From assembly GCA_025360875.1 (NCBI GenBank), contig JANYBI010000658.1, positions 1-7,919 on the forward strand: DNA of 7,919 nucleotides, given 5' to 3'. The stretch comes from Lentisphaerota bacterium. GTDB lineage: Bacteria > Verrucomicrobiota > Lentisphaeria > Victivallales > GWF2-50-93. Positions 1 to 7,744 of this stretch are shown here, piece after piece. A program made the translations under genes and the position numbers. Position 1 is the stretch's first letter. Every line of letters starts with the position of its first letter. The notes under the pieces are model-generated. The model searched no databases, was not told where the DNA came from, and saw only the letters and a program-made list of their open reading frames with translations.

Positions 1-1
1 G

Positions 2-256
2 GCGGAATTCCAAAAATCCATGAACGACCTGGATATCGATATCATCCAAGTTTCCGAAGGGCAGGTGTTCGATCCCAATCTGCATGATGCCGCCAGCAAG
101 GAAGCTTCTGACAAGATTGAAGACGGGAAAATACTCAGGCAGTGGAGGCAGGGATATAAAATGGGCGAAAGAGTGTTGAGGCCGGCCTCAGTAGTTGTCA
201 GCAGCGGTCCGGTCCGGCAGGAAGAAAAAAAGAAAGCTGATCAGGAAAAAGAATAA
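2..256 (+). CDS. grpE: GrpE, nucleotide exchange factor (3' partial)
   Basis: This is the C-terminal part of GrpE, the dimeric factor that releases ADP from DnaK in the Hsp70 cycle in the cytoplasm. The reading frame is open from base 2, with six codons before the first internal Met at 20, so the gene is cut by the window edge and that Met is not its start. The visible 84 residues cover the C-terminal beta domain. The GrpE signature is clear: a GQVFDPNLHDA stretch (family form G-x-x-FDPNLHEA), then QGYKMGERVLRPASVVVS, matching the conserved Q-KGY-x-x-x-x-RVLRPA-x-V-V-V ending. After that the protein continues about 17 residues as a Lys/Glu/Gln-rich tail, whereas many GrpE proteins end within a few residues of VVVS. 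dnaJ begins 13 nt downstream, as expected for a heat-shock operon. The identification is firm. Confidence 0.95.
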   Translation, partial: AEFQKSMNDLDIDIIQVSEGQVFDPNLHDAASKEASDKIEDGKILRQWRQGYKMGERVLRPASVVVSSGPVRQEEKKKADQEKE

Positions 257-269
257 GATAAAGTAGCTT

Positions 270-1451
270 ATGTCCGTTAAACAAAATTTCTATGACATCT
301 TAGGCGTATCAAAGACTGCAAGCCAGGAAGAAATAAAAAAATCCTACCGCAAACTCGCCATCAAATACCATCCCGATAAGAATTCCGGTAACAAGGAGGC
401 CGAGGAGAAGTTTAAGGACATTTCCCATGCCTATGAGATCCTTAGCGATCAAAGTAAACGTTCCCAGTATGACCAGCTCGGGCACGACGCCTTTACTTCA
501 CGCGGTTCGTCCGGCCCCGGTGCCGGATACGGAGGTTTTGAGTTCCATGACCCGTATGACATTTTCAGCCAGTTTTTCGGAGGCGCTGGCGGCGGTGGCG
601 GATCCTCGATTTTTGAGGAGCTTTTCTCCGGCGGCGGACGCAGATCTTCAAATGGCTCAAGAGACGGTTCCGATCTGCGGTTCGATATTGAAATAGATTT
701 CGAAGAGGCAGTATACGGAGCCGATAAGAAAATAAGAATCCCGAGGCTTGAAACCTGCGACTCATGCAATGGGAGCGGATGCGAACCGGGTACAGGCAAA
801 AGCACTTGTTCAAAATGCCATGGAACAGGCAATATTTCCATGTCCCAGGGCTTTTTCAGCATAAGACAGACATGCCCATCATGCCATGGCGCTGGACAGA
901 TGATACAGAATCCTTGCCGCAAATGTGGCAGTGAAGGCAGGATGAGGGTTGAAAAAACCTTGAAGATCCATATTCCTCCAGGAGTCGATACCGGTTCAAG
1001 ATTGAGAGTTTCCGGCGAAGGCGAAGGAGGAGTCCGCGGAGGCAACCCTGGTGACCTCTACGTTGTAGTACATGTCCGCGCCCATGAGATTTTCCAGCGT
1101 GACGGGCTTGATATAATTTGTGAACTTCCGATTGATTTTGTCACCGCTGCCCTTGGCGGACTTGTCGAAGTTCCGACCATCGCTGGCAAGACAAAGCTGA
1201 AGATTCCGGAAGGTACCCAGAATGGCACGGTTCTCCGGCTGAAAGGGAAGGGCATGCCTTCACTGCGCGGTGGACAGAGAGGTGACCAGCATATAAAAAT
1301 CTTTGTCGAAGTCCCTACAAATCTTACAAATGAGCAGAGGGATATCCTGGCAAAGTTCAAGTCTGTCCAGGAGAATACCAAGAATCATCCGCTTATTGAT
1401 ACTTTCTTCAGCAAGGCCAAACGCTTCTTCACCGGTGGAGATGAAGGCTGA
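270..1451 (+). CDS. dnaJ: Chaperone protein DnaJ (Hsp40, type I)
   Basis: DnaJ is the J-domain co-chaperone that delivers unfolded proteins to DnaK and stimulates its ATPase. The 393-residue length is normal for type I DnaJ. In order: J domain at about 5-70 with the HPD motif at 34-36; Gly/Phe-rich linker at about 78-125, including a run of glycines near 104-111; zinc-binding domain at about 163-223; then the C-terminal substrate-binding domains and dimerisation region to about 370. Zinc cysteine pairs are C163/C166, C180/C183, C202/C205 and C216/C219. The first three fit CxxCxGxG exactly. The fourth is CRKCGSEG, with Ser instead of the first Gly, but all eight cysteines are kept, so zinc binding should be intact. 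The ATG at 270 puts the J domain at the very N terminus, as in the family. No good Shine-Dalgarno site is visible in the 13 nt after grpE, so translation may be coupled to grpE or leaderless-like. Confidence 0.98.
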   Translation: MSVKQNFYDILGVSKTASQEEIKKSYRKLAIKYHPDKNSGNKEAEEKFKDISHAYEILSDQSKRSQYDQLGHDAFTSRGSSGPGAGYGGFEFHDPYDIFSQFFGGAGGGGGSSIFEELFSGGGRRSSNGSRDGSDLRFDIEIDFEEAVYGADKKIRIPRLETCDSCNGSGCEPGTGKSTCSKCHGTGNISMSQGFFSIRQTCPSCHGAGQMIQNPCRKCGSEGRMRVEKTLKIHIPPGVDTGSRLRVSGEGEGGVRGGNPGDLYVVVHVRAHEIFQRDGLDIICELPIDFVTAALGGLVEVPTIAGKTKLKIPEGTQNGTVLRLKGKGMPSLRGGQRGDQHIKIFVEVPTNLTNEQRDILAKFKSVQENTKNHPLIDTFFSKAKRFFTGGDEG

Positions 1452-1461
1452 TTGCTTATTA

Positions 1462-2985
1462 TTACGCAAGCGACGCCTGTTCAGCTGTCTTCAATGCTTC
1501 GTAAAGCTCTGCGGGAGTTTTTGAATTGATGAGCCGTTCCGAGAGGAATTCACTATCCAGCATCTGTGCGATATGCGATAGCAGGACCTGATGGATTCTA
1601 GGTATGTCCGCAGGAGTGAGAAGAATGAACAGCAGTTCGACTGTTTCATTCGGAACAGGCGAGGGGAACGGTGTTTTCAAGCGTGCGACCACCACCACCG
1701 GTCTGGCTAGACTTTTAAGACGTGCGTGGGGAATTGCTATGTTTCTTCCGACATAGCTGTTCATGATTTTTTCACGTTCGGAGACGGAAAGCATGATTTT
1801 TTCGGCAGTCAATGGCAGTTCGCTCGGATTAAGGCGGTTCAAGGCCTTGCCAGCCGCTTCAAGTATCGACTTGCCTTCTACATCCAGCAGTACTCTGCCA
1901 GCTGTAAGGGTGTCAGACAGATAGACCGGGACTTCAAGAGGAAATTCCTCCTCGATGGCACCGACCACTTCCTCGAGAAGATCTTCCATAGTCACAAAGC
2001 CTGTCCACGCGCCCTTGCTGTTGTATACAAGTGCGACATGGTTTCCGCGCCGTTGCATTTCCGAAAGGAGTTGTTCAATCGTATCGGTCTCCTTGGCTTT
2101 AAGGCAGGGGCGGGCGAAACTTTGCAGATCCGTGACCGGTTTTCCGGATATCATTGCCAGATATAGATCCTTCAGGTGGACATATCCTAACGGATTTTCC
2201 GGATCATCTCCTATCAGAGGATAACGTGACTGCTTGAATTCAGATATGATCTTGTTGTTCTCCTCCTGTGTCGCCTTGGACTGGAGGGAGTGCATTCTAT
2301 CCCTTGGGCGCATTGAGTTCCTGACAGTGAGAGTTCCCATGTCAAGGACGTTCTCGATGTAAAGGAGACGGCGGAAAGTCATCATCCCCCCCGACTGTGA
2401 ATTGTCAAGGATTATCCGTATCTCGTCTTCTGAATGCCTTTCGTGTTTTGGGGCCTTGGGCACTCTGAGAAGAAAAAGGATTGACTCAACGGACCAGTTG
2501 AGTACCCACAAGGGGATGAAAAATATGAAATAGAAGAAGTGCAAGGGGAAAGCGGTGTTTAACGCCGCCTGTTCAACCTTGCGAATTGCGAAGATCTTGG
2601 GGACTTGTTCGCCAATTACAATATGGAGATAGGATATCAGGATGTATGAAATTGAAATAGCTATTCCGTGCACTGTCATATCTGCAGTTCCGTTGCCGTA
2701 TCCGATTTTATGCAGTAGGAAGGCGATAATCTTGGCGAATCCAGGCTCGCCCACAAAACCCAGTCCGATACTGGCCAATGTTATTCCGACTTGGCATACG
2801 GACAGGTATTTATCCAGCCGGGTCTGGATCTGCTGCATCATTTTTGCCCTTATATCACCCTTGGCGGCAAGTGCTTCCATCTGGGTGGGGCGCGCCTTTA
2901 CTGCCGCGAATTCCGCAAGAACGAAGAACGCGTTCAGAAGCAGAAGAAGGACTGTCAGAAGTATATATATGATTACGAGCGTCAT
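1462..2985 (-). CDS. CNNM/CorB-type membrane protein with CBS pair and C-terminal PtsN-like EIIA domain
   Basis: This 507-residue protein combines an ion-transport module with a phosphotransferase module. Residues 1-175 form a DUF21/CNNM transmembrane domain: a hydrophobic helix at about 3-25 ending FFVLAEFAAVK, further hydrophobic segments near 65-90, 105-125 and 145-172, and a GEQVPK motif at 125-130 (family form GE-x-x-PK). CNNM/CorB proteins are linked to Mg2+ (or other divalent cation) export. Residues about 220-345 are two CBS domains, ending in the typical GFVTMEDLLEEVVGAIEEE. CorC relatives then carry a CorC_HlyC domain. Here residues about 355-500 instead resemble EIIA-Ntr (PtsN): RNIAIPHARL with the expected phospho-acceptor His420, LLFILLTPAD at 451-460, and a second conserved-looking His465. 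No frameshift or stop interrupts the junction. It starts 32 nt after murF and is probably the last gene of the ftsI operon. Only a weak AAGG lies about 15 nt before the ATG. The domains are clear; the transported ion and the regulatory effect are inference. Confidence 0.9.
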   Translation of the reverse strand: MTLVIIYILLTVLLLLLNAFFVLAEFAAVKARPTQMEALAAKGDIRAKMMQQIQTRLDKYLSVCQVGITLASIGLGFVGEPGFAKIIAFLLHKIGYGNGTADMTVHGIAISISYILISYLHIVIGEQVPKIFAIRKVEQAALNTAFPLHFFYFIFFIPLWVLNWSVESILFLLRVPKAPKHERHSEDEIRIILDNSQSGGMMTFRRLLYIENVLDMGTLTVRNSMRPRDRMHSLQSKATQEENNKIISEFKQSRYPLIGDDPENPLGYVHLKDLYLAMISGKPVTDLQSFARPCLKAKETDTIEQLLSEMQRRGNHVALVYNSKGAWTGFVTMEDLLEEVVGAIEEEFPLEVPVYLSDTLTAGRVLLDVEGKSILEAAGKALNRLNPSELPLTAEKIMLSVSEREKIMNSYVGRNIAIPHARLKSLARPVVVVARLKTPFPSPVPNETVELLFILLTPADIPRIHQVLLSHIAQMLDSEFLSERLINSKTPAELYEALKTAEQASLA

Positions 2986-3017
2986 TGGTTAAAATATAAA
3001 CCTTGGAAATGTTTTTC

Positions 3018-4442
3018 CTACTGGAGGAAGGCATTCTCTATCTTTTCGAGTTTCATGCCACGGGAACCCTTGAGGAATACGATATCGCCACGCCTGATTT
3101 TTGTCTTGACATATTTTGCGGCCTCTTCAGAATCAGTGAAATCACGCATCGAAATATCGGTATTACTGATGTCTCTCGCGGCTCCGCCCATCACAGGACC
3201 GACCAATATTAAGACTGCATTAGGCATGAGTCTGATCGCATGCTTCAATAATTCCTGATGTGCTTGGGGACCCGCATCACCCATTTCAAGCATATCTCCA
3301 AGTATTAAAAATATCCTGGAACATTTCTCTGCTTCCTTTGGGACCGCTTCGAGAAGCCATTCAAGTGCGGCCTTCATGCTTTCAGGATTGGCATTGTAGG
3401 CATCATTGATCCAGGTGACTCCATCTCTCTTCTGGATGCGCATCCTCATCCCTGGAATATGGACACCTTTGTTCAATGCCTCAACCGCGGTTTCAGGCGT
3501 GACTCCGACAGCATTGGAGGCAAGGATTGCCGCTCCAGCGTTGATTGCCTGATGCTTTCCGGTCAACTGCCATTCAACAGTTTTGCGAAATTCGCAGTTT
3601 TTCCAGGCAAGTTCAAATCTGCTCCCTGTCATGGTGCCGCCGAGATATCTTATTTTCAGGTCGGCCTTATCAGCTTTTTCAGTGCCAAATCTCAGTATTT
3701 TGAATTTCTCTGCGACTTTCTCAAGAACTCCTATTCCAGGTCCTTCAGCAGGCAGGACGGCGGTTCCTGACGAGGGCATTTTTGCGAAAATCGCGGATTT
3801 TTCAGTTGCGATTGCATCAGTGTTTCCAAAGAATTCGATATGTGCGCTGCCAATCGAGACGATAATGCCGTAGTCAGGCTCAGCGATCCTGCTCAGGACT
3901 TCTATTTCACCTGGATGATTGGAACCCATTTCAATTATGGCGTACTCATGCTGTTTCTGGAGACTTAAAATATTTTGAGGGACTCCGACATGGTTGTTGG
4001 TGTTGCCGGCGGTGGCATAGACCTTGTCCGCTCCGAAAGCATATACGAGTATTGATTTAAGTATTTCCTTTGTGCTTGTCTTTCCGCTGCTGCCTGTCAA
4101 TGCTATGACTTTCAGCCCGATTCTTCTCCTATGGAAGTTTGCAAGCGACTGATAGGCCTTGAGGGTGTCATCGACAACCAGGGCAGGGATGTTCTGCGGG
4201 AGTTTCATTGATTGACAGTTTTTGGAGATGCATATGGCAGAAGCGTTATTTGAAACGGCAGCTTCAAGATAGTCGTGTCCGTCGAGACTTTCCCCTTTGA
4301 TCGCGAAAAAAACTGAGTTCCTGCAGTCCTTGCGGCTATCAGTTGAGATGGAAGAGATTCCAGAATCTGTGAAATCCTGTCTGGACCATTTCCCTCCGGT
4401 AATCCTCTCAAGTTCTCCGTATGTAAAAAGAATATCGTTCAT
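3018..4442 (-). CDS. murF: UDP-N-acetylmuramoyl-tripeptide--D-alanyl-D-alanine ligase
   Basis: MurF is the cytoplasmic ATP-dependent ligase that adds D-Ala-D-Ala to the UDP-MurNAc tripeptide, the last soluble step of the peptidoglycan precursor pathway. At 474 residues it has normal length. The N-terminal substrate domain (about 1-108) includes STDSRK and the FFAIKGESLDGHDY segment. The central ATPase domain has the P-loop TGSSGKTST at 116-124 (Lys121), the NTNNHVGVP motif at 147-155, EMGSNHPGEI at 171-180 and GSAHIEFFG at 198-206. The C-terminal domain begins near GMRM (331-334) and has INDAYNANPESMKAA (345-359), whose D-x-YNANP core separates MurF from the other Mur ligases, followed by LGDMLEMGD and an ending KGSRGMKLEKI. 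It lies 31 nt after murE in the same direction. No clear Shine-Dalgarno site precedes the ATG, but this start puts the N-terminal domain where it should be. Confidence 0.97.
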   Translation of the reverse strand: MNDILFTYGELERITGGKWSRQDFTDSGISSISTDSRKDCRNSVFFAIKGESLDGHDYLEAAVSNNASAICISKNCQSMKLPQNIPALVVDDTLKAYQSLANFHRRRIGLKVIALTGSSGKTSTKEILKSILVYAFGADKVYATAGNTNNHVGVPQNILSLQKQHEYAIIEMGSNHPGEIEVLSRIAEPDYGIIVSIGSAHIEFFGNTDAIATEKSAIFAKMPSSGTAVLPAEGPGIGVLEKVAEKFKILRFGTEKADKADLKIRYLGGTMTGSRFELAWKNCEFRKTVEWQLTGKHQAINAGAAILASNAVGVTPETAVEALNKGVHIPGMRMRIQKRDGVTWINDAYNANPESMKAALEWLLEAVPKEAEKCSRIFLILGDMLEMGDAGPQAHQELLKHAIRLMPNAVLILVGPVMGGAARDISNTDISMRDFTDSEEAAKYVKTKIRRGDIVFLKGSRGMKLEKIENAFLQ

Positions 4443-4473
4443 AAAGTTAATCTTAATCAGGCAAAAGTGTTTT

Positions 4474-5937
4474 TCAAGCTATTAATCTACGGACTTCCTC
4501 ACGGTCGTCGAAATGGTGCTGGATTCCTTTTATTTCCTGGTAATCCTCATGGCCTTTGCCGGCAATCAGCACAATGTCGCCTGGCCTGGCCTCCTTTACG
4601 GCCTGTCCGATTGCCTCACGTCTGTCCGGAACGGCTGAGAAATCCGCAGACGTGGAAATACCTTTGACAATCTCCGCAATGATTGCCTCGGGGGCCTCGG
4701 ATCGCGGGTTGTCGCTTGTCACAATCGTCCTGTCTGCGAATTTCGCAGATACGGCACCCATTCGAGGGCGTTTTGTCCTGTCCCTGTCTCCTCCGCATCC
4801 GAAAACGCAGATGATGCGTTTCTCCTTGAGTTTCGTCAACGCCTCCAGGACTCTTTGAAGAGCGTCATCAGTATGCGCATAGTCGACGAAAATGCTGACA
4901 TTGTCTCTCGTATGGAATGCTTCCAGCCGGCCAGGAATGGATATTGGTTTTTCGAGCACGGAATGGATGGTATCCGGATTGACTCCGAGTTTGTATGCCA
5001 GAATCGCGGCTCCGGAAATATTGTATGCATTATGTTCGCCAATGAGAGGGGAATTTATGCTGAAGGAATGGCCTTCCATGACAAGATCGAATTCTGTCCC
5101 CGCAGGTGATATCTTTTTGATTTTAATTTTTGCATCGCTGTTTTCCTTTCCGAACCTGATACAGCTTGGACTGCTTAATTCAAAGGCAAGCCGCCTCCCG
5201 TAAGTATCGTCTGTATTGATGACTGCAATTCCGTCAGTTGACAGATGGTTTTCAAAAAGCAGTTTCTTGGCTTTGTAATAGGATTCCATGTCCTTGTGGT
5301 AGTCGAGGTGGTCTCCGGTCAGATTGGTGAATATGGCTCCTGCGAATTTCGCATTTCCAATCCTGTTCTGATCTAGTGAATGGCTCGAGGCTTCCATTAT
5401 GACATTTGAACATCCGGAATTGTACATCTCTGAAAAAAGATTCTGGATTTCCGATGCTTCAGGTGTTGTCCTGGAAGAGACTTCGGAATGCCCGGGCCAT
5501 TCATGGCAGACGGTGGTTATCATTCCGCATTTCTGGCCTGATGCCTCTAGAATTGCCTTGAGAAGATATACGGTGCTCGTTTTGCCGTTTGTACCAGTCA
5601 CCGCCAGAAGTTTCATTTTTCTTGAGGGGTAGTCGAAATGGCATTCAACCAGTCTGGCATATGCTGAATAGGTATCCGAAACTTTAATATATCCTATCCC
5701 GTTCCGATAGGATTGGATATCGCTGCTGTGGATTACAGCTCCGGCTCCCGAATCAATTGCGGACTCGATAAAGTCATGTCCATCCCTTCCGGATCCTCTG
5801 ATAGCGACAAATACTGAAGAAGGAACGACTTTTTTCGAATTGTTTGTTACGAGGCTTACTGTGAAATCCTTTGAAGGCCTGCTGGAAAGCAGAATGTCCT
5901 CCAATGAATCTATGTATTCCGAAAAATACTTCTTCAT
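4474..5937 (-). CDS. murE: UDP-N-acetylmuramoyl-L-alanyl-D-glutamate--2,6-diaminopimelate ligase
   Basis: MurE adds the third stem-peptide residue to UDP-MurNAc-L-Ala-D-Glu using ATP in the cytoplasm. The 487-residue length is typical. Visible motifs: N-terminal FVAIRGSGRDGHDFI (43-57); P-loop TGTNGKTST at 114-122 (Lys119); RTTP at 156-159; EASSHSLDQNR at 182-192; TNLTGDHLDYH at 204-214; and YKAKKLL at 221-227, where Lys224 sits at the position of the carbamylated lysine in this family. The C-terminal domain has DYAHTDDAL (352-360), GCGGDRDRTKRP (380-391) and IAGKGHEDYQ (458-467). The specificity motif is DNPRSE at 409-414; DNPR marks enzymes that add meso-diaminopimelate, whereas lysine-adding enzymes usually lack the Arg. 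The start overlaps the ftsI stop by 4 nt (ATGA), with a GAGGA 9 nt upstream, suggesting coupled translation. Function and mDAP specificity follow from family knowledge and are well supported. Confidence 0.98.
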   Translation of the reverse strand: MKKYFSEYIDSLEDILLSSRPSKDFTVSLVTNNSKKVVPSSVFVAIRGSGRDGHDFIESAIDSGAGAVIHSSDIQSYRNGIGYIKVSDTYSAYARLVECHFDYPSRKMKLLAVTGTNGKTSTVYLLKAILEASGQKCGMITTVCHEWPGHSEVSSRTTPEASEIQNLFSEMYNSGCSNVIMEASSHSLDQNRIGNAKFAGAIFTNLTGDHLDYHKDMESYYKAKKLLFENHLSTDGIAVINTDDTYGRRLAFELSSPSCIRFGKENSDAKIKIKKISPAGTEFDLVMEGHSFSINSPLIGEHNAYNISGAAILAYKLGVNPDTIHSVLEKPISIPGRLEAFHTRDNVSIFVDYAHTDDALQRVLEALTKLKEKRIICVFGCGGDRDRTKRPRMGAVSAKFADRTIVTSDNPRSEAPEAIIAEIVKGISTSADFSAVPDRREAIGQAVKEARPGDIVLIAGKGHEDYQEIKGIQHHFDDREEVRRLIA

Positions 5938-7718
5938 AGGAGATCGTCCTCTTCTTCATCTACAGGGATGTCGTATTCAGGAGGTACATTCATCACCCTC
6001 AGGGCTTTTTTCGCGATATGGCTGAAGGCTGGGGCCGCGACAACGCCGCCGTAATAGGCGCCCTTTGGTTCATCCACGGTGACAAGCAGGACGAAAGCAG
6101 GGTTGTCAGCCGGCACGAATCCTATAAAGGATGCCACATGCAGGTTATTGGAATAGACGCCGTTGACAAGCTTTTGCGCGGTACCTGTCTTACCGGCGAC
6201 CTCATATCCTTTTACTGCAGCTTTTTCGGCTGTTCCACCTTTTTTGGTCACGAGTTTCATCATATCCACAATTTCCTGGTGGGTGCCGGGTCTCTTGAAA
6301 ATATTTCCAAGGGGAGAAAGTATCTCCATTTTAAGTTCCTCCCCAGTAGCAGGATTTTTCTGGCGATCGATAAGCCTTAGTTCCATCAATTTCCCCCCAT
6401 TTGCGAGTGCGCAGTACGCACGGACCATCTGAAGCGGGGTTACCGTGAATGTCTGTCCGATGGGATATCTGGAAACGGTCAGACCGTCCCATTTTTCAAG
6501 TTTTAGAATTGAGCCTACCGCCTCAGGTTTGAGGGGAATTCCGGTTTTCTGCCCGAATCCGAATTTCCGTATTGTGTCATACACATTATTCTTACCCATC
6601 ATGACCCCGATTTTTCCAGTTCCTATGTTGCTGGAGACCTGGATGATCTGGGTGACGGAAATAATATCGTGCCCATGTCCGGCGGCTTCACTGAGAATTT
6701 TACCGCAGAAAAGCCAGTGTCCTCCCTCGCAGTCAATTTTCGTGGTGGGAGTGACAATTCCCAAGTCCAGGGCGGCTGCAACGACTGTGGATTTCATTAT
6801 TGAACCCGGTTCAAAGGAATCCTCGGTTATCCTGTTCCTCCAGGCCTTGGGATCCATATGCGTCCTGTCATTCGGATCAAATGTAGGTCTCTGCGCCATG
6901 GCGATGATATTGCCGGTGAAAGGATCCACCATTACGGCGTATGCCGCTTCCGGATTGTACTTTTCCATCAGCTTATCAAGCTCATCCTCGACAATCATCT
7001 GGATAGGCTCCGATATGGTCAGATAGACATTGTTGCCGTCCTGGACAGCCTTCATCTTCTCTTCCTCTCCAGACAGCCGAAGGCCTTTCCTGGTTCTTTC
7101 AATTTCCGATACGCTTTCAGTGGGAGTGACGTTAGTATTCACAACCCTTTCTATTCCTCCTTCAGGCACGACTTTTCCACTGTCTACATTTATGAAACCG
7201 AGAATGTTTGCGACGAGTTTGTTTTTCGGATAAAATCTCTTTGTCTTGTTTTCGAAAATTACCCCCTTGAATTTTTTCATCTTCACTTCGCGTCGTATTT
7301 TCTCGGCAATGTCAAGCTCAACGCCCCTCTTTATGATTACATATCTTATTGCCTTGCCGGTGCTCTCATATGTTTTTATAGACAGGCGGTTGAATATGTT
7401 AAGGGTATCGAGTTCGAGGGTTTTCTGGAAATATTCGGCAAGCTCACGGCATTTTGAGCTGTCACCGACTTCGCCAGGGTCAGCCGCAATGTCCACGCAG
7501 GGCTTGTTGCCTACGAGGAGATTCCCGTTCATATCGAATATCTCCCCGCGCTTACCTTCCTGCCTTACAGTGGACGTGTAGGTGTTTTTCGCCTTGGAGA
7601 AAAGCTCGTCATGCCGTTCAATCTGGACATGATACATCCTGATAAGTAGGGCGATCAGTATGAGCAGCAGGATTACGGAAGCTATTATGATTCTTGCAAC
7701 AAAATACTTGCGGCCCAT
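5934..7718 (-). CDS. ftsI: Septal peptidoglycan D,D-transpeptidase FtsI (class B penicillin-binding protein 3)
   Basis: FtsI is the membrane-anchored transpeptidase that cross-links septal peptidoglycan with its partner FtsW. The 594 residues fit a class B PBP. A short basic cytoplasmic tip (MGRKYFVAR) is followed by one transmembrane helix at about 9-28, which acts as an uncleaved signal anchor. The periplasmic pedestal begins with KRGEIFDMNGNLLV (56-69), the RG-x-I-x-D-x-NG class B motif; the usual Arg after Asp is Met here. The transpeptidase domain starts near 255. Its active site has SIMK at 306-309 (nucleophile Ser306), SSN at 362-364 and KTG at 510-512, with GQTFTVTPLQM at 421-431 in the expected place. 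There are no PASTA domains, which argues against SpoVD. The C terminus is acidic (VDEEEDDLL). AGGGG lies 9 nt before the ATG. It heads the visible operon and overlaps murE by 4 nt, the standard dcw order. The symbol ftsI is preferred over generic pbp because of that context. Confidence 0.96.
   Translation of the reverse strand: MGRKYFVARIIIASVILLLILIALLIRMYHVQIERHDELFSKAKNTYTSTVRQEGKRGEIFDMNGNLLVGNKPCVDIAADPGEVGDSSKCRELAEYFQKTLELDTLNIFNRLSIKTYESTGKAIRYVIIKRGVELDIAEKIRREVKMKKFKGVIFENKTKRFYPKNKLVANILGFINVDSGKVVPEGGIERVVNTNVTPTESVSEIERTRKGLRLSGEEEKMKAVQDGNNVYLTISEPIQMIVEDELDKLMEKYNPEAAYAVMVDPFTGNIIAMAQRPTFDPNDRTHMDPKAWRNRITEDSFEPGSIMKSTVVAAALDLGIVTPTTKIDCEGGHWLFCGKILSEAAGHGHDIISVTQIIQVSSNIGTGKIGVMMGKNNVYDTIRKFGFGQKTGIPLKPEAVGSILKLEKWDGLTVSRYPIGQTFTVTPLQMVRAYCALANGGKLMELRLIDRQKNPATGEELKMEILSPLGNIFKRPGTHQEIVDMMKLVTKKGGTAEKAAVKGYEVAGKTGTAQKLVNGVYSNNLHVASFIGFVPADNPAFVLLVTVDEPKGAYYGGVVAAPAFSHIAKKALRVMNVPPEYDIPVDEEEDDLL
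5947..5951 (-). promoter_or_regulatory. Ribosome binding site of murE, inside ftsI
   Basis: GAGGA on the minus strand lies 9 nt before the murE ATG, within the last codons of ftsI. Together with the ATGA overlap it supports the chosen murE start and translational coupling. Confidence 0.55.
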
Positions 7719-7727
7719 CTGATGTTT

Positions 7728-7732
7728 CCCCT
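7728..7732 (-). promoter_or_regulatory. Ribosome binding site of ftsI
   Basis: AGGGG on the minus strand lies 9 nt before the ATG at 7718. This supports that start, which also places the membrane anchor right at the N terminus. Confidence 0.6.
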
Positions 7733-7744
7733 ATCCCTGGAACA

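Larger units (their letters stand above)
1462..7718 (-). other. Probable transcription unit ftsI-murE-murF-CNNM/EIIA
   Basis: Four genes run in the same direction with spacings of -4, 31 and 32 nt, and no terminator-like GC hairpin with a T run lies between them, so they are probably co-transcribed. The first three are the usual consecutive genes of the division and cell wall cluster. The expected neighbours ftsL and rsmH upstream are not identified in the 201 nt before ftsI. mraY, often found after murF, is replaced by the CNNM/EIIA gene. Whether the promoter lies in the repeat-rich leader or further upstream cannot be seen. Confidence 0.65.

Noticed and set aside
449..1045. A 198-codon open frame on the minus strand inside dnaJ
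   Set aside because: It lies wholly antisense to a confident dnaJ, and its Pro/Ser-rich product mirrors the Gly-rich region of the coding strand. It has no recognisable domain.
1441..1475. Possible terminator around the dnaJ stop (CACCGGTG palindrome and a GCTT/AAGC pair)
   Set aside because: The palindrome leaves no loop, the other stem is only 4 bp, and no T run follows in either direction.
1726..2166. Plus-strand open frame of 146 codons within the CNNM/EIIA gene
   Set aside because: It is antisense to well-conserved CBS and EIIA coding sequence and shows no recognisable domain of its own.
2983..3011. Interrupted inverted repeat over the CNNM/EIIA start (CATTGGTT pairing with AACC and AATG)
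   Set aside because: The stem is two 4-bp blocks separated by a five-base bulge around an AT-only loop, too weak to call a regulatory structure.
6445..7457. Two overlapping plus-strand open frames of about 195 codons each, antisense to ftsI
   Set aside because: They overlap each other and a gene with full active-site motifs. Their translations show no family pattern and are best explained as reverse-strand shadows.
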